Assembly (NCBI GenBank): GCA_030599175.1
Contig: JAUVON010000020.1
Coordinates: forward strand, 1-17,447
Direction: 5' to 3'
DNA length: 17,447 bases
Source of the DNA: Desulfobulbaceae bacterium
Lineage (GTDB): Bacteria; Desulfobacterota; Desulfobulbia; Desulfobulbales; Desulfocapsaceae
Shown here piece by piece: positions 1 to 6,294 of this stretch; positions within the stretch are counted from its first letter, which is position 1; every line of letters begins with the position of its first letter. The notes beneath the pieces were generated by a model. It saw only the letters and a list, made by a program, of their open reading frames with translations, ran no database searches and was not told the DNA's origin. The position numbers and the translations under genes were made by a program.

Positions 1-584
1 TCAATAATAGCAATAACCTCACAACCCATTTCAGCGTAGAACCCGGCGGCAACTGCACCGGCTTTACCTGCCCAATCCATGACAGCATGAACAAAATCCT
101 TGTTTTTATAAACATCAGTAAAAATACGCACACCGGCAAGATGTGACCCAAGGGTCAGGGGACCACAAATTCCACCGATCAAAGCGCAGTCGAGCTCATC
201 AAGCTGGGGCTTTACAAGCCTGGCAGCCTCAAAAAGAACAGGCCAGCGGCCGGAATCTTTAGCAGGCAGGATAAGGCCGGCCTCTTCAGGAGTCTTGTCC
301 GCGCAGGGATGACTGATCACAGACGGTACGTTATCCGGCCACCAACTTAATTCACACCCCATAGAATGTGCTTCAATAGAAAGATCAAACACCAGCGGAA
401 TGCCATCTGCCTTGTATCTTTTCGCAGTTTCAACAATACCTTTTGCCAGGAGCTCCGGATCCTGCAGATACTTATCAGCGGGCTCATCAATGAGAAATGC
501 ACAGTGAACCCCTGCGTAGGGCACCCATGGTGCATTCTCCGTCCTTTTTCCTCTAACTGCATCAATAAATTTTTGTTTAGCCAT
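1..584 (-). CDS. UroD/MtaA-family methyltransferase, C-terminus off the window
   Basis: This is the first 194 codons of a leftward gene that continues past the window edge. It starts at ATG 584 with GGAG about 8 bases upstream. The N-terminus (MAKQKFIDAVRGKRTENAPW followed by VPYAGVH) and the later stretch GGICGPLTLGSHLAGVRIFT resemble the uroporphyrinogen decarboxylase superfamily, in the branch holding methylcobalamin methyltransferases such as MtaA, MtbA and CmuA. Those enzymes move the methyl group from a corrinoid protein to a thiol or folate, using a zinc site in the C-terminal half, which is missing here. Lying downstream of a RACo gene and an MttB-like gene on the same strand, it is more likely a methyl-transfer partner than a heme enzyme. 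The acceptor (CoM, tetrahydrofolate or another) cannot be told from this part. Confidence 0.82.
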   Translation of the reverse strand, partial: MAKQKFIDAVRGKRTENAPWVPYAGVHCAFLIDEPADKYLQDPELLAKGIVETAKRYKADGIPLVFDLSIEAHSMGCELSWWPDNVPSVISHPCADKTPEEAGLILPAKDSGRWPVLFEAARLVKPQLDELDCALIGGICGPLTLGSHLAGVRIFTDVYKNKDFVHAVMDWAGKAGAVAAGFYAEMGCEVIAII

Positions 585-646
585 ATTTTTTCTCCGTTTT
601 ATGTGTCGTACTCCTGAAAAGCTGTAATAAATAACAAGAAATTGGG

Positions 647-792
647 CTCGTGTCATGTCAACCATGTAATGTCGCATTCTTGTCATTCCCGCGCAGGCGG
701 GAATCTAGATGTGTTTGCCAGTAATACTGGATTCCCGCCTACGCGGGAATGACGGCTAATTAAACCTCATTCTAGAGTTGACACGGCACGAG
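647..792. repeat. Nested palindromic element (MITE/REP-like)
   Basis: Outer arms at 647-662 (CTCGTGTCATGTCAAC) and 777-792 (GTTGACACGGCACGAG) are inverted repeats matching at 14 of 16 positions. They enclose a second pair of 24-bp arms at 682-705 and 730-753 that differ at one base. Each inner arm is itself a small palindrome built on ATTCCCGC and GCGGGAAT. The inner part is related to the elements at 9784-9856 and 4700-4723. It fills most of the gap between the RACo gene and the UroD-like gene and could form a strong hairpin in a transcript crossing it. Confidence 0.8.
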
Positions 793-808
793 TCAGGATC
801 AGCCGGTT

Positions 809-2797
809 TCATGGAATATCATCAAGATGTACGAACTCATCGACCATATGGGGAAACTGGGTGGCAGCCACCAGCTCTTCCTGAAAATTTTCCTCCATGG
901 TCAGTTCTATGTAAGTAACCATACCCCATAATTGATCAGCTTCTTTTCGTTTTTCACGATTTAAAAGGGCTGCCCGGCACCCGTCTCCCGCTGCGTTGCC
1001 CACACTGGCCACTGTTTCAAGGAGACAATCCGGAATCAAGCCGATCACCCTTGCAAGATGTCTGTCAACGTGAGTTCCAAATGCCCCGGCAATTTTAATG
1101 CTGTCCAAGGTAGTAATTCCCATACGCTGCATCATAAGCTTGCAGCCGGTATAGATAGAAGCCTTTGCCATCTGGATCTGGCGAATATCCTTCTGGTTGA
1201 TCACTATATCCTTGCCAATAGAAGTCTCCTCAGCCCAGGCCAGTACAAACTCTGAAAAACCTGTCTGTTGATTTTTTCGAAAACGGTGGGATTCATGTGC
1301 TTTCGGGCTGAAAGCACCTCCTTTGGCCACAAGTCCTGCCAGAAACAGTTCCCCCACCACATCCAGAATACCGGAGCCACAGATCCCCCTGGTCTTCATA
1401 TCCTCCGGTGCAGAATAGCTCTTCCAGACTTTCCTGCCTATCACCTTATAATCAACTTCATGGGTATCCGGGTCTATCTTTACTCTTTCTATGGCTCCGG
1501 GGGCTGCACGCATACCAAATTCAATCTGAGCACCTTCAAGTGCCGGGCCGGTGGCACAGGACGAACAGAGGATCTTTTCCCTGTTTCCCAGTACTAGTTC
1601 TCCGTTGGTACCAATGTCTATGATCAGCTGGGTCGATTTCTGCCTGTAGGGCGTTTCCGCCAGCATCACCCCTATGGTATCCCCCCCCACATACCCGGCA
1701 ATACTGGGTAAAAAGAAAACGTTTGCCGCCGGGTGGGTTTTAATTCCCAGATCCCTGCATTTCAGGCTGATACTGTGATGGATGGCAGGCGTAAATGGAA
1801 TTGAACCCAGAGGTTCAGGATCAAGTTGAAGCAGAATATGGTGCATGGCCGTATTAGAGCAGATGGCAACGTCAAGAATGTCCTCTTCCCTGATACCGGG
1901 GACGGCCGATCTTCCCTGCTCCGATTCGTCATCAGTACTGCTGCCGGCAACAGCCTTATCAATTAAACCGTTAATCGCCTCAATGACGTCTGAACTCATC
2001 CTGGCCAAACCACCTGGATTTCCCATATGGTATGAAATCCTCGATACCACATCTTCGCCGTATTTAACCTGGGGATTCATCATGGAAAGGGTATCAACAA
2101 CCTCCCCGGTTTCAAGATCACACAGATAGGCTGCAATGGTGGTGGTACCGATATCAATGGCAAGACCGTAGCCGGTGCAGTCAATACCCGGCCTGATGCG
2201 AATAATCTCCTTATCCAGCCAGACGCTTACTGTAATCTCCCAGTTTCCTGACCGCAGTGCGCCGGCAAGAGATCGCAACGCGTAGATATCAATTTCAAGA
2301 GATGAAAGACCATAGTCCTGTTCCAGTGCACGGCAGACCCTTTCAAAGTCTGCCAACCCATCTTCGAGTGTCGGCGCTTCCACTTTAACACTATATTGCT
2401 TTACTCCGGGATCCAGCTCTATATCGATTTCCCGTGCTGCCTTGCTCACAACCTGCTTGCCGGCCCGGGACGACTCCGGCACATAGATCAAAAGATCCCC
2501 TTGCACTGTTGCAATGCAGCCAAGTCGACAGCCGTCCCGTTTTTCTTCCCTGCTCAGAATTTCATCTTCTGCCGATTCAAAGGATCCTGCATGATCTGCA
2601 CTGGAATGAATTCCAAACTTTTCAAATAACCCATTTTCAATACGTACTTTGCACTTGCCGCAAACCTGATGCTCACCACAGGGTGCTTCAAGATCCACCC
2701 CCAGCAGACGGGATGCTTCAACAAGGGTAACTCCAATGGGAACTTGCCCCCTTCTTCCGGAAGGTTGAAAAATAACCATTGCCGTTTTATGTTCCAT
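809..2797 (-). CDS. RACo-like reductive activator of corrinoid proteins (2Fe-2S plus ASKHA domain)
   Basis: This 662-residue protein would use ATP to drive electrons onto a corrinoid protein that has fallen into the inactive Co(II) state. The N-terminal 110 residues form a 2Fe-2S ferredoxin domain with C40, C46 and C49 plus C90 or C94. A linker region follows, then a C-terminal actin-like ATPase (ASKHA, DUF4445 type) from about 208. It carries two phosphate-loop motifs, DIGTTT at 215-220 and DIGTNGE at 394-400, and IAGAFG at 569-574. Architecture and length agree with bacterial RACo rather than archaeal RamA, whose clusters are 4Fe-4S. GGAGG lies about 11 bases before the ATG. The gene follows the MttB-like gene on the same strand after 247 bases. 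The natural client is the corrinoid protein at 5642-6277. Confidence 0.93.
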   Translation of the reverse strand: MEHKTAMVIFQPSGRRGQVPIGVTLVEASRLLGVDLEAPCGEHQVCGKCKVRIENGLFEKFGIHSSADHAGSFESAEDEILSREEKRDGCRLGCIATVQGDLLIYVPESSRAGKQVVSKAAREIDIELDPGVKQYSVKVEAPTLEDGLADFERVCRALEQDYGLSSLEIDIYALRSLAGALRSGNWEITVSVWLDKEIIRIRPGIDCTGYGLAIDIGTTTIAAYLCDLETGEVVDTLSMMNPQVKYGEDVVSRISYHMGNPGGLARMSSDVIEAINGLIDKAVAGSSTDDESEQGRSAVPGIREEDILDVAICSNTAMHHILLQLDPEPLGSIPFTPAIHHSISLKCRDLGIKTHPAANVFFLPSIAGYVGGDTIGVMLAETPYRQKSTQLIIDIGTNGELVLGNREKILCSSCATGPALEGAQIEFGMRAAPGAIERVKIDPDTHEVDYKVIGRKVWKSYSAPEDMKTRGICGSGILDVVGELFLAGLVAKGGAFSPKAHESHRFRKNQQTGFSEFVLAWAEETSIGKDIVINQKDIRQIQMAKASIYTGCKLMMQRMGITTLDSIKIAGAFGTHVDRHLARVIGLIPDCLLETVASVGNAAGDGCRAALLNREKRKEADQLWGMVTYIELTMEENFQEELVAATQFPHMVDEFVHLDDIP

Positions 2798-2888
2798 CCT
2801 GATTTCTTGCCTCCGTAACAGGTAATCGAAATTATTTTAGTACGTTCCCACTATTTTATATGAAAGTCCTACAATATTTGGGAGGAAA

Positions 2889-2959
2889 GGGATTCGGAGG
2901 AGTGTTGACACAACAATCCACAGCCTGCGAGGACGTTTGGCAACACTCCTCCGAATCCC
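2889..2959. repeat. Perfect 19-bp inverted repeat with 33-base loop
   Basis: GGGATTCGGAGGAGTGTTG at 2889-2907 is exactly repeated in inverse at 2941-2959, with 33 bases between. It sits in the 247-base gap between the MttB-like gene and the RACo gene. On the minus-strand transcript it would form a very stable hairpin but has no clean run of U after it, so a simple intrinsic terminator is not convincing. It could be a processing or stabilising hairpin or a small mobile palindromic element. Confidence 0.85.
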
Positions 2960-3044
2960 GGTTACATTACTTTCATAACAGCGAAGCGGTGTCATCGTTG
3001 TGAAATGCATTTCATGGGTGTTAGGTCAAACTGCTTCCATTGGC

Positions 3045-4514
3045 TTACGATTCGAAAATTTTCCCGCCGAGTTCCTCTAAAGCTCTATTTCGGATCGCAT
3101 CCAGGGCTTCCTGTACGCCTTCACCCAGGGGTTCGACCTCATGCTCTTTCAAAATCGTTCTGGCCTTTTCAACGGCTTTGTCAGCCAGACTCTTCCGGCC
3201 TGCTGACTTCCAGTTTTCAAGGGTCAGCCTGTTGCATAGTTCTGGCTGCCAATGCTCTTTCTTGAAATTTTCAAACGTATGTACGGTATCGATGAACCCC
3301 CCCTGGGGCCCGACTTCCCGGATGACGTCCATACTGATAGCTACATCGTCAATATCAAAGCCGCGCAGAAAACGTTTGACGTAGTTTATAGTCTCTGCAC
3401 AAATGACCAGGGCCGCAGGGTGGCCCACAAGTCCCTGACCCAGATAACCGACATCATGGATCAAATTTGATCCATCCAGGGCTGCAGTAAGTAATGATAT
3501 GCCCCACTCCATACCGGCCTGTTCATCAAGGCAGTGGGCATCACTTGCGCCGGCAGTACCCCACATGGGAATACCGTAATAGTGATATAAATCCGAGCAG
3601 GCGGAAATCGCCAATCGGTATTCAGGACAGCCATAAACGCAGGCAGTTGTTCTCATATCCAGGGTAGACATGCCAAAGCCGGAAATGATAGGTGCGCCCT
3701 TGCACCGCAACTGGTGCATAACCAGACCACTGAGGGCTTCAGCATTACCAACAGTGATGGCACCAGCGAGGGTTATTGGCGCAGTAGCTCCGGACATCAT
3801 GCCGGGAGTATAATTTACAGGAACAAGATTATCAGCACAGTAAAACAATTTTTTTATGGCTCCGGATGTGTGCATCAAAGGAGTCATGGGCTCGGCATAA
3901 TGGATATGGATAGGTTTATCTCTGAGAATATCAGCACCACCCACTGCAGCAGCAGCCATACCATTAATGACTGCCAGGTCTTCAGGTCCTGTAGCAGTAT
4001 AAAAAATCGGTTTCACCGAATTTTCAAGTTCAGCCTTAAATGAATCAATATATCCCATGCTGGGTGGTGAATCATAGGGCAGGGCATAGGATCCGATAAA
4101 ATCGATATCTTCCAATGCATCTGCCACCCTGGCTGCATTGACAACGTCCTGGAGTCGGGACTGACGTAATTCCCCCGTATCAAGGTCAATGGTATTAATG
4201 AGGTCAGTACCCATGCCGTAATGAATCCGATGGCCTTCAAGACGCATGGCTTCTTTTCCCAACCGATTGTAAATGGTAATTCTGGATGGTGCGCTTCGAA
4301 TAGACTCCTCGACCAGCCAGTTGGGAATTCGTACAATACTGTCTTCCCTGAGCCGGCAACCGGCATCCCCCAGCATCTCTCGGGCTTCGGCATCCATGAC
4401 CTTAACCCCCACTGTTTCCAGAAGTTCCAGAGTGGCGCAGTGGATACGCTTAATTTGATCCTCGCTCAATATGCGGTACTCGGGAACGCATTGTGATTTA
4501 AAACCGGAATGCAT
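3045..4514 (-). CDS. MttB-superfamily methyltransferase without pyrrolysine
   Basis: This 489-residue protein belongs to the trimethylamine methyltransferase (MttB, PF06253) superfamily, which moves a methyl group from a methylated amine to a corrinoid protein. Supporting stretches include LSEDQIKRIHCATLELLETV near 16-35, GMGTDLINTIDLDTGE near 100-115, GTAGASDAHCLDEQAGMEW at 319-337 and GSNLIHDVGYL at 348-358. The frame has no in-frame amber codon, so it is the non-pyrrolysine type. The best-known members act on quaternary amines such as glycine betaine (MtgB), proline betaine or carnitine. The ATG at 4514 has AAAGGAG nine bases upstream. It is the first leftward gene, divergent from the GntR gene, with a predicted promoter and operator in between. 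The exact substrate cannot be assigned. Confidence 0.93.
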   Translation of the reverse strand: MHSGFKSQCVPEYRILSEDQIKRIHCATLELLETVGVKVMDAEAREMLGDAGCRLREDSIVRIPNWLVEESIRSAPSRITIYNRLGKEAMRLEGHRIHYGMGTDLINTIDLDTGELRQSRLQDVVNAARVADALEDIDFIGSYALPYDSPPSMGYIDSFKAELENSVKPIFYTATGPEDLAVINGMAAAAVGGADILRDKPIHIHYAEPMTPLMHTSGAIKKLFYCADNLVPVNYTPGMMSGATAPITLAGAITVGNAEALSGLVMHQLRCKGAPIISGFGMSTLDMRTTACVYGCPEYRLAISACSDLYHYYGIPMWGTAGASDAHCLDEQAGMEWGISLLTAALDGSNLIHDVGYLGQGLVGHPAALVICAETINYVKRFLRGFDIDDVAISMDVIREVGPQGGFIDTVHTFENFKKEHWQPELCNRLTLENWKSAGRKSLADKAVEKARTILKEHEVEPLGEGVQEALDAIRNRALEELGGKIFES

Positions 4515-4579
4515 GGCGCTGTACTCCTTTTAAGGATTTCTGTTTCATATAGAAACTCTCTGTAAATTTACCAGACATC

Positions 4580-4591
4580 CTGTATATACAG
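4580..4591. promoter_or_regulatory. Predicted GntR operator, MttB-like side
   Basis: CTGTATATACAG is a perfect 12-bp palindrome, 66 bases before the MttB-like start codon and just downstream of that gene's predicted -10 box. Nearly the same sequence (CTGTATATACTG) recurs at 5594-5605 before the corrinoid gene. HutC-type GntR regulators bind short AT-rich palindromes of this sort, and a HutC-type gene lies between the two copies. A second, wider inverted pair, CAGACAT at 4572-4578 and ATGTCTG at 4598-4604, brackets the palindrome. Confidence 0.6.
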
Positions 4592-4604
4592 ATATGTATG
4601 TCTG

Positions 4605-4633
4605 TTTTTAATTTACATCTATAGCTCTGTCAA
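4605..4633 (-). promoter_or_regulatory. Predicted sigma-70 promoter of the MttB-like gene
   Basis: On the minus strand there is TTGACA at 4633-4628 and TAAAAA at 4610-4605, separated by 17 bases. The -35 box is a consensus match and the -10 box is weak. Transcription would begin near 4598, leaving the 12-bp palindrome at 4580-4591 in the first 20 transcribed bases, a usual place for a repressor site. Confidence 0.45.
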
Positions 4634-4699
4634 GAAATTGCATTGGCATTATTGGGAGATTATTAATATATATCAGGTCGAATCAGTATCGAACCGGTA

Positions 4700-4723
4700 T
4701 CATTCCCGCCAGGGTGGAAATGA
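4700..4723. repeat. Single degenerate arm of the ATTCCCGC palindromic repeat
   Basis: TCATTCCCGCC at 4700-4710 and GGTGGAAATGA at 4713-4723 form an imperfect hairpin that looks like one worn arm of the repeats at 682-753 and 9784-9856. It lies in the divergent region before the GntR gene. Confidence 0.5.
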
Positions 4724-4776
4724 CGGTTGGCTAAACGTCATTCATATCATGCACGACAGAACAGACAGATAATATT

Positions 4777-5523
4777 GTGAAAAAAAACCAATCGCAGGCA
4801 GGCTCAGACAAACCCCTGCCTCCCAAGTATAAACAGATAAAAACCTACATCCTGGAGGGGATCGCGTCCCACAGTTTTACCGATGCCCTGCCCTCGGAAA
4901 ATCGGCTGGCCGACTTTTTTTCCGTCAGCCGTATGACGGCCCGAAAAGCGATGGATGAACTTGAGAAAGAAGGGCAGATCACCCGGATCAACGGCAAAGG
5001 TTCCTTCGTAAAAACACAGAAGCACTATTCCGGCTTTTTCCGTGTCCGCCCCTTCAAACAATGGGCAGAAGACCTGAATGTCAAACTCACCACGAAAGTG
5101 CTCAAAGCAGGCGTCATTGAAACACCCGGAGAGGTGGCCGCCATCTTAGGGTTTCCCGAACAGGTCATCCTTGTATGTCGTCTCAATTACTTCGATAATC
5201 TGCCGGTGCGCTATGCTGTCCGTTACCTGCAAACCGAAACAGCCGCCGGCATTCTCATGGATGATTTAACAAAAGAGTCGGTAAATGAACTCCTTGCCAG
5301 TAAATACCGAATTGACATCACCAGGATCTCCCAGGATCTGAATGCAATCAACCTTTCTAAAAAATTAGCTGACATATTCAGCGTTTCTCCGGGATATCCC
5401 GCATTTCACTTTAAAAGAACTGAGTTTTCCAACGACAGACCTGTCTCCTACGTAGAATATTTCATGCGCGGGGAAATAGCTTTCAGGGACACCTTCTCAC
5501 CAAAGCTTGAAAGATCTCTTTGA
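4777..5523 (+). CDS. GntR-family transcriptional regulator (HutC/UTRA type)
   Basis: This 248-residue regulator has a winged helix-turn-helix at about 15-80, seen in LPSENRLADFFSVSRMTARK (38-57) and GKGSFV (73-78). A UTRA effector-binding domain follows at about 95-240. UTRA regulators generally repress a nearby operon until a small catabolic ligand binds. The start is GTG with no strong ribosome site, so translation may be weak. The gene lies between the two predicted operators (4580-4591 and 5594-5605), divergent from the MttB-like gene and 118 bases before the corrinoid gene. It most likely controls both methyltransferase arms. The ligand is probably the methylated substrate or its product, which is inference. 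Confidence 0.92.
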   Translation: MKKNQSQAGSDKPLPPKYKQIKTYILEGIASHSFTDALPSENRLADFFSVSRMTARKAMDELEKEGQITRINGKGSFVKTQKHYSGFFRVRPFKQWAEDLNVKLTTKVLKAGVIETPGEVAAILGFPEQVILVCRLNYFDNLPVRYAVRYLQTETAAGILMDDLTKESVNELLASKYRIDITRISQDLNAINLSKKLADIFSVSPGYPAFHFKRTEFSNDRPVSYVEYFMRGEIAFRDTFSPKLERSL

Positions 5524-5556
5524 TGGTGTCGCGGATATCGTAAACTCCGAAAACTC

Positions 5557-5586
5557 TTGACAAGCGCGGTTGCTATATAATATAAA
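5557..5586 (+). promoter_or_regulatory. Predicted sigma-70 promoter of the corrinoid protein operon
   Basis: TTGACA at 5557-5562 and TATAAA at 5581-5586 are separated by 18 bases. The start of transcription would fall near 5593, directly at the left edge of the operator-like sequence at 5594-5605. A TATAAT at 5576-5581 also exists but is only 13 bases from the -35 box. Confidence 0.6.
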
Positions 5587-5593
5587 TTTTCAC

Positions 5594-5605
5594 CTGTATA
5601 TACTG
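5594..5605. promoter_or_regulatory. Predicted GntR operator, corrinoid operon side
   Basis: CTGTATATACTG differs from the palindrome at 4580-4591 by one base in twelve. It lies 37 bases before the corrinoid protein start codon and covers the expected transcription start of the promoter at 5557-5586, so a bound regulator would block initiation. Confidence 0.6.
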
Positions 5606-5641
5606 GTTTATCAAATCTAACAAACAACCTGGAGTTGTCTT

Positions 5642-6277
5642 ATGTCATTGGAAAAATTAAGTGAACTGGTCGAAGCAGGTGAGGCCGAAGAAACAAAAAT
5701 GCTTACTGAGCAGCTTTTAAGAGACGGTACCGATCCTCTGGAAATGATCGAGACGCTGACAAAGACCATGGCCCATGTAGGAGAACTCTTTGCCAGACTC
5801 GATATCTTTCTTCCAGAAATCATGCTTTCCGGAGAGGCGCTGACCGAAGCTGTAAATGTTCTCGCTCCCTATCTGGAAGCAAGCGGAGGACGCGAAATCA
5901 AGGGAAAAGTCATCCTTGGAGTTGTCAAAGGAGACCTTCATGAGATCGGCAAAAATATCGTTAAATTGATTCTTGAAACCAATGGATTCATCGTCAAAGA
6001 TCTGGGCTACAACGTGGATTCTCTGGACTTTGTCAAAGAAGCTGAGGCCATGGGGGCTGATTTTATTGCCTCTTCCTCCCTGATGACTACCACGATGCCT
6101 CGCCAGCTGGAGATTATAGAAATACTCAAGTCAAAGGGAATTCGAGACAAATATAAAGTCGTTATCGGCGGCGCACCTACATCTCAACTGTGGGCTGATA
6201 AAATTGGTGCAGATCTGTTCTGCTATGATGCCAAATCAGCACCGGAATTATTCACTGCAATACTGGCTGATAACTAG
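5642..6277 (+). CDS. Methylamine-type corrinoid (B12-binding) protein
   Basis: This 211-residue protein carries the corrinoid cofactor that accepts methyl groups from the substrate-specific methyltransferases. It has an N-terminal helical cap at about 1-85 and a Rossmann-like B12-binding domain at about 88-210. The base-off signature is D98-x-H100-x-x-G103 (GDLHEIGKNIV), followed by S146-L147 and G176-G177. Size and layout match MtmC, MtbC, MttC and MtgC proteins. The ATG has GGAG seven bases upstream. It is first in its operon, 17 bases before the MtmB-like gene, so that enzyme is its closest partner. It is the only corrinoid protein in the window and may also serve the MttB-like enzyme. Confidence 0.95.
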   Translation: MSLEKLSELVEAGEAEETKMLTEQLLRDGTDPLEMIETLTKTMAHVGELFARLDIFLPEIMLSGEALTEAVNVLAPYLEASGGREIKGKVILGVVKGDLHEIGKNIVKLILETNGFIVKDLGYNVDSLDFVKEAEAMGADFIASSSLMTTTMPRQLEIIEILKSKGIRDKYKVVIGGAPTSQLWADKIGADLFCYDAKSAPELFTAILADN

Positions 6278-6294
6278 TCATCAGGAGACAATAC

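Noticed and set aside
682..753. CRISPR-like repeats
   Set aside because: The repeat units are inverted pairs with no regular spacers and no cas genes; they are palindromic intergenic elements.
2798..3044. Cobalamin riboswitch before the RACo gene
   Set aside because: B12-linked genes suggested it, but no B12-box-like sequence is seen and the gap is mostly the 19-bp inverted repeat.
5576..5581. TATAAT as the -10 box of the corrinoid operon
   Set aside because: It is a perfect -10 hexamer but only 13 bases from TTGACA; TATAAA at 5581-5586 gives an 18-base spacer.
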